Shown: positions 17,708-26,803 of the stretch, in pieces
How the letters are laid out: each line of letters begins with the position of its first letter
How positions within the stretch are numbered: the stretch's first letter is position 1
Assembly (NCBI RefSeq): GCF_018070075.1
Contig: NZ_JAGPXE010000001.1
Span: 794,005-858,004, forward strand
Source of the DNA: Saccharopolyspora endophytica
Lineage (GTDB): Bacteria > Actinomycetota > Actinomycetes > Mycobacteriales > Pseudonocardiaceae
Reading direction: 5' to 3'
DNA: 64,000 bases
Position numbers and translations under genes: made by a program
The notes under the pieces: model-generated
Told to the model about the DNA's origin: nothing
Database searches by the model: none
Seen by the model: only the letters and a program-made list of their open reading frames with translations

Positions 17708-18399
17708 GAGCGCTCCCGCAGATAGCGCTTGAGCCAGCTGTGAACGCGCGGTAGCTGATCCGAGGTGATCTGCCGTCGCAGCCCAGTCAGTTCCTCCTCA
17801 GCGTGGAAGCATCCATGACGATCAGCGAGCTGCGCGAACATGGTGAACCAGAGCGCGTCAGTGTCGCGGTCGATCTGCCCGATCACCTCGTCCAGCTCAC
17901 CGGGCTCCGGAAGGGTGCGGGCGCGGTGCAGGGGGAGCGGAACCGGCGATGCAGCGGCCGGGTCATGCGTCGTCCCACGCGCACCGTCGTCGGGCGCTGC
18001 GAGGTTCCTGCGGCACTCCCGGCCCGGGAGTGTTGGCTCCTCGGGATCGACGCGGTACCAGCCCACTCCTCCGCCAACCGTCACGAACACGGCACCGATG
18101 CCGGGGTCGAAGGTGATGATCCAGTCGCTGTGATGACTGCTCTCGTACGGCCACGGCCAGCCCACTTGGTTCGGATAGGTGGCGCTCCACTGGTCATGCT
18201 CGGGCCACTTGTTGAACAGGACATTGACGCGGCGCCGGTAGGCGCGCTCATACACCGATCGCAGCAGCGCTCGGCCGGATGGAGTGCGCAGCATCTCTTC
18301 CGGCTCGCGCGCCGCGCGCACCGAACCGATCCACTCGGCTTGCACGCCCCGCCCTACGTAGAAATCGACCACTACGTAGCGATCGAAGAAGGTCCCCAT
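17704..18399 (-). CDS. unknown protein of the element
   Basis: 231 residues from the ATG at 18399, which has AAGGA eight bases upstream; the ATG at 18417 has no site. The N-terminal half is rich in Trp/Tyr/Phe (FFDRYVVVDFYVGRG; WPWPYESSHHSDWIITFDPG) and looks like a compact beta-rich domain. The C-terminal half is charged and helical. No catalytic motif is evident. It overlaps the next gene by 4 bp. Confidence 0.65.
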   Translation of the reverse strand: MGTFFDRYVVVDFYVGRGVQAEWIGSVRAAREPEEMLRTPSGRALLRSVYERAYRRRVNVLFNKWPEHDQWSATYPNQVGWPWPYESSHHSDWIITFDPGIGAVFVTVGGGVGWYRVDPEEPTLPGRECRRNLAAPDDGARGTTHDPAAASPVPLPLHRARTLPEPGELDEVIGQIDRDTDALWFTMFAQLADRHGCFHAEEELTGLRRQITSDQLPRVHSWLKRYLRERS

Positions 18400-18494
18400 A
18401 GCTCGGTTCCTTTTCATCTCACGTCGTTGTTGATCTCGTGCCGACCCCGCGCCCAGGCCCGCTCGGTGGCGGGCGGGCCTGGGCAGTCACCGGC

Positions 18495-19121
18495 CTAGGG
18501 CTCCTCGCTGCTAGCGGCGAAGCGCTTGGGGGAGGTCTGGGTTTGGTGGGCGTAGCCCTCGTCGGCGAGCTTGTGCAACGCGTTGTTGACCGCTCCGGCC
18601 GACCGGTCGAGGGCCTTGGCGATCTGGCCAGGGCTGAACTCCGCGCCGGGGTGGGCGGTCAGATAGTCCTCGACCATCCCGCGCAGTTCGCCCTTGGCCA
18701 GGCGCTTGTCGGACGCGACCGGCGTTTCGCTGCCTTCGCCGTCGCCGATGGGGGCCGTTGTGTGCGCGCACGACGAAGGTGTGGCGTCGGTCCGATTCGT
18801 CTCGGGCTCGTCCGGATCGCTGGCTGCGTCGGCTTCTGCGGGTGTGTTGGCCCGCGTGGGGGTGTCCGGTTCGGGCGCGGTGGCCGGGGCGAAGCGGTCG
18901 GGGAACCGACGAGCGCCGTCCTTGATACCGGGGATGCGGGTGATATCACCGGAGTTCGACCATGCGGCGAGGATCTTGCCTGCGGTGGACCGGCCGATTT
19001 TGGCGTGCTGCGCGATTTCGGCGGTCGTGGATTCGGGGTGGGCGTGGAGTGCGGCCCATGCCTTGGATTCGGTGTCGGTGCGAACGGGGGCCGGTGCGTT
19101 GTCTTGGGTGGTGCTGGGCAT
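18495..19121 (-). CDS. two-domain winged-helix DNA-binding regulator
   Basis: 208 residues. An N-terminal winged-helix (about 15-70: STTAEIAQHAKIGRSTAGKIL) and a C-terminal one (about 142-205: LAKGELRGMVEDYL, then GQIAKALDRSAGAVNNAL) are joined by an acidic Pro/Ala-rich linker. The C-terminal domain matches the N-terminal domain of the MoxR ATPase encoded at 21464-22645 at roughly half of about 64 positions by eye. The start has GGGAG seven bases before it. It likely controls this part of the element; the shared domain suggests that both proteins recognise the same DNA or partner. Confidence 0.75.
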   Translation of the reverse strand: MPSTTQDNAPAPVRTDTESKAWAALHAHPESTTAEIAQHAKIGRSTAGKILAAWSNSGDITRIPGIKDGARRFPDRFAPATAPEPDTPTRANTPAEADAASDPDEPETNRTDATPSSCAHTTAPIGDGEGSETPVASDKRLAKGELRGMVEDYLTAHPGAEFSPGQIAKALDRSAGAVNNALHKLADEGYAHQTQTSPKRFAASSEEP

Positions 19122-19321
19122 GACGGGCTCCCTGTGTGAGTGGGGTGGTGGGTCATGCCCTCCGGAGGGCGATGTAGCCCGGCGCGCGCTGCCGGTTCGC
19201 GGCTACATGGATATGGACGCTCTCCTCTCGTGAGGAGTCAAGCGTTTTCAGTTGTCTCGACCGTCCCGTGTTGCGGCGGGGCCGCTCGTGGAAGCGTTGT
19301 CGGTGTGCTGCGCGGGATGGG

Positions 19322-19636
19322 TTAGAGGTCGAGGATGTTGATGGCCCGGTTGATCAGGTTGCTGACGATGGGGCGCAGTTCGAGGGACGGGTTGAGTCCG
19401 GGCCGGTTGGGCTCTGAGGTCTTGGAGAACCAGCTACCGGGGCTCTGCGCGGTGACTTGGGACCAGGTTCGCGGCCTGGCCAGGACTTCCACGGTGGCCT
19501 GGCTCCGGCCCACGTCGGGGCCGCGAACGACCCTGGCGCGGATGACGTTCCCGCCCGCTTCGACTGTGGCCTCGTAGCTGTAGCGGTCCGGGTCCTGCCC
19601 GATGGTCTCGTCAATCGTCGTGACGTTGTGGTGCAT
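19322..19636 (-). CDS. unknown small protein upstream of the two-HTH regulator
   Basis: 104 residues from an ATG with AAGGAG nine bases before. The N-terminal half looks beta-stranded (DRYSYEATVEAGGNVIRARVV). No family is recognised. It lies between the VWA protein and the two-HTH regulator on the same strand. The ~200 bp after it (19122-19321) hold only a 14-bp palindrome GCCCTCCGGAGGGC at 19157-19170 and no gene. Confidence 0.62.
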   Translation of the reverse strand: MHHNVTTIDETIGQDPDRYSYEATVEAGGNVIRARVVRGPDVGRSQATVEVLARPRTWSQVTAQSPGSWFSKTSEPNRPGLNPSLELRPIVSNLINRAINILDL

Positions 19637-19713
19637 GGCAAAACTCCTTGACGGATCTCATGGTTGTCCATTGCGGGGCAGCCTGGAGCCGCCACCCGCA
19701 GCGGCGGCGTTCT

Positions 19714-21426
19714 CTAACGGGCGGCGCGCAGTGTCTGGGTGGCGCTACGGCCGATGGCCTGCGCGGTCGCCGCTGGGTCGTCCAGCGCGAGGACCGTGAC
19801 GCCGTCCAGTGGCTTGCTGCTTCGCCTATCCGGCACCAGCCAGAGCACGCCGCACCCGTGAGCGCGTAGGCGATCTATGCGCCGTTGACCCTGCTCACGC
19901 AGGTGGTTGCGGTAATCTCCATCGGAGACGATCACCAGAAGTCGGGCAGCACCAGGGGCGGCAAGCTCGAGCGCGCCGTCGAGAGCTTCGACGGCCCCGG
20001 AGAGGTCCTCCCAGTCGTCGCGACAGTTGAATTCGGACACGTTCGCCGGGGCAGTGTCGGGGTAGGTGATGGGGTGGACGTGACGGCCGAAGATCACGGT
20101 GGCGGTGACGGCATCGACCTGGGTATGCCGTGCGGCATGGGCGAGGATCCAGGCAGCGCTTGCGACCGGCTTGGCGAAGCGGCGCATCGAGCCGGACACG
20201 TCGCAGGCGATTCCGAGCCGCAAGGGTGGCGCCGGTGTCATCTGGCGGCTGATCCGGGTGAATGGCTCGGCGGTGGGCATGGCCCCGGCCGCGCGTTGCG
20301 CATCGGCGGCCAGCGCACCGCGCATCCGCAACCGGCCGGGCGGGGTCGCCGAGTTGGTCTTGACGGTCGTGCGGTCGCGGATTCCGGCGGTACTCAGCGA
20401 CCGTGCCAGTCTCCGGGCGGCCTGGCGCTCTTCGGTGGTCGGAGCCCGTGTTCCGGACACCGCTGAACGGGAACTACCCGGCGTATCGGTGGAAAAGATC
20501 CGCGCGGCGGTGCGCAAGGCCGTGTGCCGCGCCTTCTCCTCGTCCCGTTTTGCTTGCGCCTTCTCAGCGGTGTGATCGCCGGGCAAGGCGGCGGTGGTGT
20601 TCGTGTCGACTTCCGTGAGCGCTGCGGTGACGGCCTTCGCTAGTGGGGTAGGGGTGCCATCGGGTTCCGTGGTGCCCGGTTTCGGCGGCGTGGCGTCGGG
20701 ATCGGTTCCCAGCGCGGCGCACCAGCGGCGGCCGAGTTCGATCATGGCGTCGGTGTCGTCGTCGGCGGTGCGGTGTGCTTCCTGCCAGATCTCGCGGAGC
20801 TGCCGCAACGTGTCGGTACCGAGAAGTTCGCGGACTTTGCTGGTGAGGGAGCCGAGTTCCTCCCAGACGAGAATCCCGGCATCCGCGCGGGCCAGGAGCA
20901 AGGCGGCGGTGTGCGCCGCACTGGCGCGGTCCTCGCTCGTGGCCCGGACTTCCTCGAGGATGAGTTTGGTGGAGGCGGCACGCAGCCACGTCCGGTCATC
21001 AGGGCGGCGGCGTACGTGGACAGCCTCGATTCGGGATTCTTCCAGGCTCATCGCGGCGTCGATGACGCTTGGAGGCGTGCCTCCGGGTGGTTCCCACCTG
21101 CTGTGCGCCGCGTGCGCGCACTCATGCGCGAACACACCCCAGGTCACCGGATACCGCACGCGGTCGGCGTCAATGGCCGGTGCGACGGTCGCGGGGTCCA
21201 CCTTGCCCAGGTGCGTACCGTCGAGTTCGATGGTGGCCTGATGTGGCAGGAACCGGCCGGGCGCGCCGCCCCCTGCGCCGGGGGTGATCGTGACCACCAG
21301 GTCGTCACGCCCGGCAATGTCGGGGGCTTCGTCGGTGAGCGCGGCTGAGAGCTCCTGCCACGCGGTCTCTGCCGTGTCGGTCGGAGTTGGGGTAGCGGCG
21401 TCGTCATGGGTTACGTGTACCGTCAT
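19714..21426 (-). CDS. VWA-domain protein with HExxH metallopeptidase-like motif
   Basis: 570 residues from the ATG at 21426 (AAGGGA upstream); a longer frame to 21516 runs through unlikely sequence. HECAH at 101-105 followed by EESRIE at 129-134 gives an HExxH plus distal Glu pattern of putative zinc metallopeptidases. The C-terminal third is a VWA domain with a complete MIDAS start, DVSGSM at 409-414. HExxH and VWA together resemble the DUF2201-type metallopeptidase/VWA proteins that work with MoxR ATPases. The MoxR gene lies 37 bp upstream. Likely a MoxR-VWA remodelling pair; the substrate is unknown. Confidence 0.82.
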   Translation of the reverse strand: MTVHVTHDDAATPTPTDTAETAWQELSAALTDEAPDIAGRDDLVVTITPGAGGGAPGRFLPHQATIELDGTHLGKVDPATVAPAIDADRVRYPVTWGVFAHECAHAAHSRWEPPGGTPPSVIDAAMSLEESRIEAVHVRRRPDDRTWLRAASTKLILEEVRATSEDRASAAHTAALLLARADAGILVWEELGSLTSKVRELLGTDTLRQLREIWQEAHRTADDDTDAMIELGRRWCAALGTDPDATPPKPGTTEPDGTPTPLAKAVTAALTEVDTNTTAALPGDHTAEKAQAKRDEEKARHTALRTAARIFSTDTPGSSRSAVSGTRAPTTEERQAARRLARSLSTAGIRDRTTVKTNSATPPGRLRMRGALAADAQRAAGAMPTAEPFTRISRQMTPAPPLRLGIACDVSGSMRRFAKPVASAAWILAHAARHTQVDAVTATVIFGRHVHPITYPDTAPANVSEFNCRDDWEDLSGAVEALDGALELAAPGAARLLVIVSDGDYRNHLREQGQRRIDRLRAHGCGVLWLVPDRRSSKPLDGVTVLALDDPAATAQAIGRSATQTLRAAR

Positions 21427-21463
21427 GGTTGATTGTCCCTTCTGGACTTGACAGGGGCGGTGG

Positions 21464-22645
21464 TCAGACCCGGCTGCCGAGTGACAGCGGCTCGGCGCTG
21501 ACCTTGAACAGGTCACGGACGAGTTTTGCGACGGCCTCGCGATCGTCTTCCGGTGCGATCCCGATCAGGTTTCGGGCGGCGGCATCGGTACCGAGTACTT
21601 CGGCGATCTTTTGAAACGCGATCAGTTCGCGTAGTTGTGGTGCCCACGTGACGTCGCCGGTTCGCTGCCGTGTCGCGAGATTGCGAGCCACCCGAACGGC
21701 ACGGGAGTCAATCTTGAGTTGCGCGGCGAGATCGAAATCAGTGGATACCTGGATTTGCGCGGAGAACCGTGAGGCGAGCGCATCGGTCAGCACCGCCCCG
21801 TGAACGCCAGGGTTGTGACCGGCAACAGTGTAGAAACCTGGTGCGGCGGTGACGGTTTCACCACCATTGGCCTTGACGGTGATCTCCCTCCGCCCGTCCA
21901 TGGCGGGGTAGACCACCGCGAGCACCGTGGGCGGGATCAACGTCGCGTCATCGATGAACAGGCATCGGCCCTCACGCATCGCGGTCACCAGCGGCCCATG
22001 CACGAAAACGTAACGACCCTCGGGCGTTTGGGTGTACTCACCGACGAAGTCGGCCACCGTGGTGTCCCCGTCGCCGGGAACGGTGATCAAGTCCGGAAAC
22101 GCCGCTTCGATCACTGAGGTTTTCCCGGTGCCGGGTGGTCCGTACATCAACGCGGGAATCCCTGCGTCGCGCAGCTTGCGCAACGCGGTCACATCCGGCA
22201 GCCCGGCCAGTTTCCGGGGGTGATAGCTCTGCCCATTCGGGCGCGTAACCGGACCGGGATTTTCTTTCTTCGGCGCGGTTTTCGCCTTTGCCGGTTTGGC
22301 TGGTGCGGATTTCTTGGGGGTGGTCGCTGGGGCCGGGCGCGCCGTGGGCGCGTCGGTTGATCGGGTGGCGTCATTGGCCCGGAAACGCAGTGGGGCGGTA
22401 CCAGCTTGTTCGGCCGTGCCCTGATCGACCAATGTCCGCAAGGCGTTTCCCACCGCGCCCGATGACCGCCCCAAATCTGCCGCGATTTCGCGCGCGGTCA
22501 CGTCGGTACCGGGGTGATCGGCAAGCCAGCCCGCGACCATACGCCGCAATTCGCCGCTGGCCAGGCGTCCACCGGTGGGAGTGGTCATCGTTCGTGTTTC
22601 CGTGTCGGTTGTCGGGTTCGGGGTGCTGTCCACGGCAGCGGGCAC
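21464..22645 (-). CDS. MoxR-type AAA+ ATPase with N-terminal winged helix
   Basis: 393 residues from a GTG preceded by AAGGAG; an ATG further upstream at 22669 would place that AAGGAG inside the coding sequence. Residues 27-90 form a winged helix shared with the regulator at 18495-19121. A Lys/Ala/Pro-rich linker leads to the ATPase core: Walker A GPPGTGKT (169-176), Walker B CLFIDD (228-233) and a GHNPG sensor region. MoxR proteins act as chaperones or remodelers with VWA partners, and the VWA gene follows directly. A DNA-binding domain fused to MoxR is unusual. Confidence 0.88.
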   Translation of the reverse strand: MPAAVDSTPNPTTDTETRTMTTPTGGRLASGELRRMVAGWLADHPGTDVTAREIAADLGRSSGAVGNALRTLVDQGTAEQAGTAPLRFRANDATRSTDAPTARPAPATTPKKSAPAKPAKAKTAPKKENPGPVTRPNGQSYHPRKLAGLPDVTALRKLRDAGIPALMYGPPGTGKTSVIEAAFPDLITVPGDGDTTVADFVGEYTQTPEGRYVFVHGPLVTAMREGRCLFIDDATLIPPTVLAVVYPAMDGRREITVKANGGETVTAAPGFYTVAGHNPGVHGAVLTDALASRFSAQIQVSTDFDLAAQLKIDSRAVRVARNLATRQRTGDVTWAPQLRELIAFQKIAEVLGTDAAARNLIGIAPEDDREAVAKLVRDLFKVSAEPLSLGSRV

Positions 22646-22849
22646 GGCAGGCTCCTTAAAAACGAACATGGCTCACGCCACGAGTAAATGACTGAAATGG
22701 TCCACGTGTGGGCGGGACGTGATTCCGAAATTGCCGGGGTCTGTCCGGGTATGCTGAGAATTCGGCGGAATTCGATGGCATGACCCCGGCGGGTCTGGAA
22801 ATCGCGCGCGATGATGCGGCGGGGTGCAAACAGCGTGGCTGACTGGTGG

Positions 22850-22993
22850 TCAGTCCTGGTCGTCCTGGCGGTTCTGGTGCCGTTCGGCGGCCTGTTCGGC
22901 GATTTCCATCGTGTCACAGTTTTCTGACCAGCCGCAGTAGCAATACGCGGTGGCGGTGCCGTCGCCGTTCGCGGTGGTGTCGGCGTAGCACAT
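22850..22993 (-). CDS. 47-residue Cys-rich protein, putative zinc binder
   Basis: A short frame from ATG 22993 to TGA 22850, with GGGGA just upstream. It has Cys2, Cys18, Cys20 and Cys26 (TAYCYCGWSENC) and then an acidic/Gln-rich helix. Four Cys in 25 residues suggest a small zinc knuckle. It is on the strand of the surrounding operon, and codon third positions are strongly G/C. No exact family is known to me. The 22646-22849 stretch between it and the MoxR gene holds nothing evident. Confidence 0.6.
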   Translation of the reverse strand: MCYADTTANGDGTATAYCYCGWSENCDTMEIAEQAAERHQNRQDDQD

Positions 22994-23107
22994 CGTTTCC
23001 CCAATCAGTCAGATTTTGACATGGCTCGCGCCAGGGGTGGAATTCGGTGGTGATGCGCCGTTCCTGGCGACACATATAAATTAACTCGATCCCACGCCGC
23101 GCGCAAC

Positions 23108-23140
23108 ACAAAAACCCGGACTTTCCAGGGAAATTCCGGG
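23108..23140 (-). terminator. hairpin with T-run, minus strand
   Basis: On the complement CCCGGA and TCCGGG pair around a 14-nt loop and are followed directly by TTTTTGTG, the pattern of a rho-independent terminator or attenuator. It lies in the A/T-rich gap 22994-23554. That gap holds no convincing gene; just after the hairpin (about 23075-23107) is TTGCGC, 17 nt, then TAATTTATAT, a possible promoter for the 22993-to-17166 genes. Confidence 0.5.
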
Positions 23141-23554
23141 GATTTATGGACAGTTTGAGTTGATGCATTTTGAATTCGTCTTGAAAAGCCGTGCAATCGG
23201 CGCTCTGTGCGACGAATGGCGAAATACCAATGAATCAATAGTGAATGGGATGGGGGAATTCTAAATAAAAGAATTCAATGGTGATGTGGGTGGTGCGACG
23301 CCGCGGGGTCGTGACCTGCTGCCTGGTTCCTGCCGTTGTGCCGTGGCTGTGGCTGGCCGGCCGATGTGCTTTCCGGCTTGCGGGGCAAGCCAGTTGGGGA
23401 GAGCAGCGGATCCCCCTGTGCGGGTGCTGACCTGCCTTGGGGGCGGCGCCCCCTGGTGGGGTTCTGAGCGCCACCCCCAACGGATCCATGAGTGGATCCC
23501 CCATCGGCACCTCCAATGCTGCCGCTGCCTTGACTTGCCGGATTGCGGGCGCGG

Positions 23555-24007
23555 TCAGGCGATGCGCCGCATGGTGCCGCTGCTGGAGTGGTGTGCGGCG
23601 TGAACGAGCGGTGCGGCCAACATCGGCCACCCGGGTCCGGAGTTCTTCCAGCGTCCGAGGAGAAGGAAGCGCCGGTTCCGGGCGACCCACAGCCACACAT
23701 CGACGTGGTCGTCATCGTCGGTGGCGGGACAGCGCAATTGGAGCACGAGCGTTGATTCCCGAACCGCACTGGCTTGCAGCTGTCGTTTCCAGACTCCGCT
23801 GAAACTGGCGAGTCCCCCGTCGGGGCGTGACTCGACCTGGGTGATGACGATTCCGCCTTCTTCGGCCGGCATCCTCATCGGCGGCTGCGGTCCGAGCGTG
23901 TAGGCCACGCGGTGCTGGGCGAAAGAGGCGACCTCGGAGACTGCGGACGACAGCGGCATTCTCGCGGCGGTGTGGGCGTCTCGATTCTTCGGATCTGGTG
24001 TCGACAT
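23555..24007 (-). CDS. unknown protein after the LysM-BTAD gene
   Basis: 150 residues from an ATG with GAGGAG seven bases before. The middle has alternating hydrophobic strands (LVLQLRCPA, DVWLWVARNRRFLLLGRW) suggesting a beta-sandwich; no signal peptide. It lies 66 bp after the LysM-BTAD gene on the same strand. No family recognised. The 3' neighbour region up to the hairpin at 23108-23140 is gene-poor. Confidence 0.6.
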   Translation of the reverse strand: MSTPDPKNRDAHTAARMPLSSAVSEVASFAQHRVAYTLGPQPPMRMPAEEGGIVITQVESRPDGGLASFSGVWKRQLQASAVRESTLVLQLRCPATDDDDHVDVWLWVARNRRFLLLGRWKNSGPGWPMLAAPLVHAAHHSSSGTMRRIA

Positions 24008-24073
24008 GGTGTGTCTCCTCGGAATGGGCGAACGGGTGGTGCGTATTTATGGACGCTCGCGGGTGTGGAGGTG

Positions 24074-26803
24074 TCAATGGCTCTTCGGGGCGGAGGGGTG
24101 AAGACCGCCCGATCGCGCGGGTTCTCCTTTCGTCGCGGAGGATTCGGAGTCGGGGCGCTGCAGCGCGGTGGCGAGTGCGAGGGTTTCGGGGGCGGGTTCG
24201 GTGTCGATATCGCGGAGCCGCTGGACCAGAAGGTCGAGGGTGGCCGGGATCGCGCTGGTGTCACCGAGTCGGGCGTGCAGACGCATGATGTCGCGGTAGA
24301 GGTGTTCGTTGGCCGGATCGAATCCGGTCGCTGTTTCCAGCATCCGCAGGGTGCGTTCCGGGTCGGTGGGGGCGTGGTGACGGGCCAGGGCACTGACGGC
24401 GTTGATGGCGGTGCGCAGCGCAGCGAAGCGGGGCGCCTGGATCCATTCGCTGTCGATGCCGGCGGCGAGCTCACCCTGATACACCTCCACCACCGTGTGG
24501 TGCGCGTGAAGTCGCCGCGGCTCAGCGCTGGTGTCGTGGCTGGTGCGTTCGGCTTCGGTGAAGGAGGCGTAGTCGGTGTTGACCTGGGCGGGGTCCAGGC
24601 TCAGGCGCCGCTGGCGGGTGTCGTCGAGGATGTCGGTGACGGTGCCGTGTGTGGCGGACTCCAGCGCTGTACGCAGCCGGGAGAGCGTGGTGTTGAGCGC
24701 GTTGGTGGGCCGATTTGAGGGTGCGTGCTGCCACAGGTCGGCGATCGCGGTATCCCGCGTGACGCCAGGATTAACCGCGAGGTAGGCGAGAAGCTCCAGC
24801 AACCTCGGTGTGAAGTGCTCGGTGATGTCTTCTCGTTCACCCTCCGGTGATGTCCACAGCAGACGAACCGGTCCGAAAACGCGCAGAGACAACGGCGCAC
24901 AGTCCTCAGGCGTCTCGGCGCACTCGGGTGATGCCGAAGAAGGAGGTGGTTCGTGGTCTTGTAGGACGGGTTGCACGGGCGGGACGGCGTCGTGCTGTGG
25001 GGCGCGGCCGAGAGCGAGGAGATCACGCGCTGCGACCTCGTCCGCGGTGAACAGGCGTGCCCCGATCAGTGAGGACACCTTGTGGCTCGCGCCGCTGACG
25101 ACTCCGCTGTCCTCCACTGCCAGCTGGGCGCCGGCCGGTGATGGTCCCAAGGCGAGGACGGAGGCGCCCGCGGTCTGCGGCAGTGCGTCGTCGTCGAGGA
25201 CGGTGGTGTATGCGACGAGCACGTCGCCGAGCTGTCCCGGCGGTGTGGCGTGCAGGTCGGTGATCTGATGCCAATGGCCTAGTTCTGGAGGCGGACCGTC
25301 GGGGAACAGCGCGGCGACGGCGGCCGTGTGGAGGCTGAGCCGGGGACGTTCCGGGTGAAGTGCCAGGTTGACGAGGAGCGCCCGAACAACATCGTGGGCG
25401 CCTGGCCCGGTGACACCGACCCGGCGGGCGTCGGAGAAGTTGAGGTGTCGGGTCTGGCCGTCGGCGACGCCGATCTCCAACCACAGCTCACGCGCGTCGG
25501 TGTCTTGACGTCGTTCGGGCGGTGGCGCGAGTCGAGGCGCTCGTGGTTCGTCATCGGGCGCGTGCGTGGTGCTGGTGGGGTGGGCGCGGTGGAGCGCGTA
25601 GACCGCAGGAGCGATGGGGTAGTCGGCCGTGGCGTGGGTGCCGGGACGGTGGTGTCGGCGATGCCGGCGGCGGGCGAGTACGAGCGCGGCGCTGACCGCG
25701 GCTGCCGTGGCGGCGCCGAGAAAGGTTCTCGCACCGAGCTGAATCTCCCCGGTATCGGTGATCACCGGTTGCGGTGCCGGTGAGACCCGGGCCGGTGCTA
25801 CCGCCGGTCCACGCGAGACCGCTTCGGGGGCCGGATCGGGGAGAGGCGGGGCTGGTAGTGCGAGGTGCCATCCGGGGAAGAGGTGGTGGGGGTCGCGCAG
25901 CACGCGGCCATCGGGCTGTGGTCGTTCGGCGTTGACGGCGAACAACACCGGCCACTGGTCGGGCGAGCCGAGTTCCCGCGCGGCGAGTGTGGCGAGGGTG
26001 TCACCGGGTTTGGTGGTGAGCCACCGTGCGGTCGCGGGAATCCCGGCTGGAGTTGGCAGGGCCGCATCGGTGGGCATGCGCAGCACCCACCCGGTTTCCA
26101 GCCGGTCTGTGCCCTGGAGCAGGTCGTGGTTGAGGTCGCGCAGCTGGCCCCAGCGGTGCGGGTTGCCGAGGTAGCGCTCGGCGAGGTCCCACAGCGTGTC
26201 GCCGCGGACCACGGTGTAGCGCGGGTGGTTAGGGGCGGTCGTGGTGGGGCCGGGCGGCGGGTCGGCGTACCCGCCCGGCCCCACCGGGGCGTCGCCGTAG
26301 ACGGGGGTGGCGGCGACACCCTCTGGGAGAGGCATCAGTGCCGTGACGCTTGGCGTCGTGGCGACAGGGGCCGCCGACATCGTCCCCGGGAACAGGGACA
26401 GCACAGCCCAGGTGATCACGGCGGTCAGCCAGGCTCGGGGCGTGCCGCGCCGCACCGGACGCGAACGCCCGGGGACCAGGAGGCGGGCAAGGTCGGCCAC
26501 GGTCCACGCCAGCAGAAGGGCCCAACTCGCCCACCCCGTGAACAGGACGCCGAGCAGCGCACACCGGGAGGGGCTCAGTTCGAACCGCAATGTCTCCGCG
26601 AGGCGTCCGGCCCAGTCACCGAGCTGGACCGGCAGCGGCGCTGCCCACGGGGAGAAGTCCGGGACCGGCCACCGCACGGTGGGAAAGGGGGCGATCTCGG
26701 CCAGCGCCCACAACACGACCGGCAGCCCGGTCAACAGCGCCACGAGCCCGGTGATCGCGGCACAGGCCAGCAGCCGCGTGCGCACCTCGGCCGCCGGGGT
26801 CAT
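24074..26803 (-). CDS. membrane-anchored LysM and BTAD-domain regulator
   Basis: 909 residues. Membrane helices lie at about 12-34, 82-106 and 124-142. Two LysM modules (about 196-243, starting YTVVRGDTLWDLAERYLG, and 261-315) face outwards, and a fourth helix at about 359-377 returns to the cytoplasm. There a C-terminal OmpR-like winged helix (638-735) and a bacterial transcriptional activation domain (about 740-875) follow. LysM binds peptidoglycan, so the protein may link wall state to transcription without a phosphorelay. It overlaps the TadE-like gene upstream by 4 bp and belongs to the pilus operon. Confidence 0.88.
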   Translation of the reverse strand: MTPAAEVRTRLLACAAITGLVALLTGLPVVLWALAEIAPFPTVRWPVPDFSPWAAPLPVQLGDWAGRLAETLRFELSPSRCALLGVLFTGWASWALLLAWTVADLARLLVPGRSRPVRRGTPRAWLTAVITWAVLSLFPGTMSAAPVATTPSVTALMPLPEGVAATPVYGDAPVGPGGYADPPPGPTTTAPNHPRYTVVRGDTLWDLAERYLGNPHRWGQLRDLNHDLLQGTDRLETGWVLRMPTDAALPTPAGIPATARWLTTKPGDTLATLAARELGSPDQWPVLFAVNAERPQPDGRVLRDPHHLFPGWHLALPAPPLPDPAPEAVSRGPAVAPARVSPAPQPVITDTGEIQLGARTFLGAATAAAVSAALVLARRRHRRHHRPGTHATADYPIAPAVYALHRAHPTSTTHAPDDEPRAPRLAPPPERRQDTDARELWLEIGVADGQTRHLNFSDARRVGVTGPGAHDVVRALLVNLALHPERPRLSLHTAAVAALFPDGPPPELGHWHQITDLHATPPGQLGDVLVAYTTVLDDDALPQTAGASVLALGPSPAGAQLAVEDSGVVSGASHKVSSLIGARLFTADEVAARDLLALGRAPQHDAVPPVQPVLQDHEPPPSSASPECAETPEDCAPLSLRVFGPVRLLWTSPEGEREDITEHFTPRLLELLAYLAVNPGVTRDTAIADLWQHAPSNRPTNALNTTLSRLRTALESATHGTVTDILDDTRQRRLSLDPAQVNTDYASFTEAERTSHDTSAEPRRLHAHHTVVEVYQGELAAGIDSEWIQAPRFAALRTAINAVSALARHHAPTDPERTLRMLETATGFDPANEHLYRDIMRLHARLGDTSAIPATLDLLVQRLRDIDTEPAPETLALATALQRPDSESSATKGEPARSGGLHPSAPKSH

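Noticed and set aside
22585..23004. 139-residue minus-strand frame
   Set aside because: Arg/Pro/Thr-rich shadow that overlaps the MoxR start and lies in another frame from the better 47-residue Cys-rich gene.
23005..23238. 77-residue minus-strand frame
   Set aside because: Crosses the hairpin and A/T-rich control-like region, no ribosome site, no motif.
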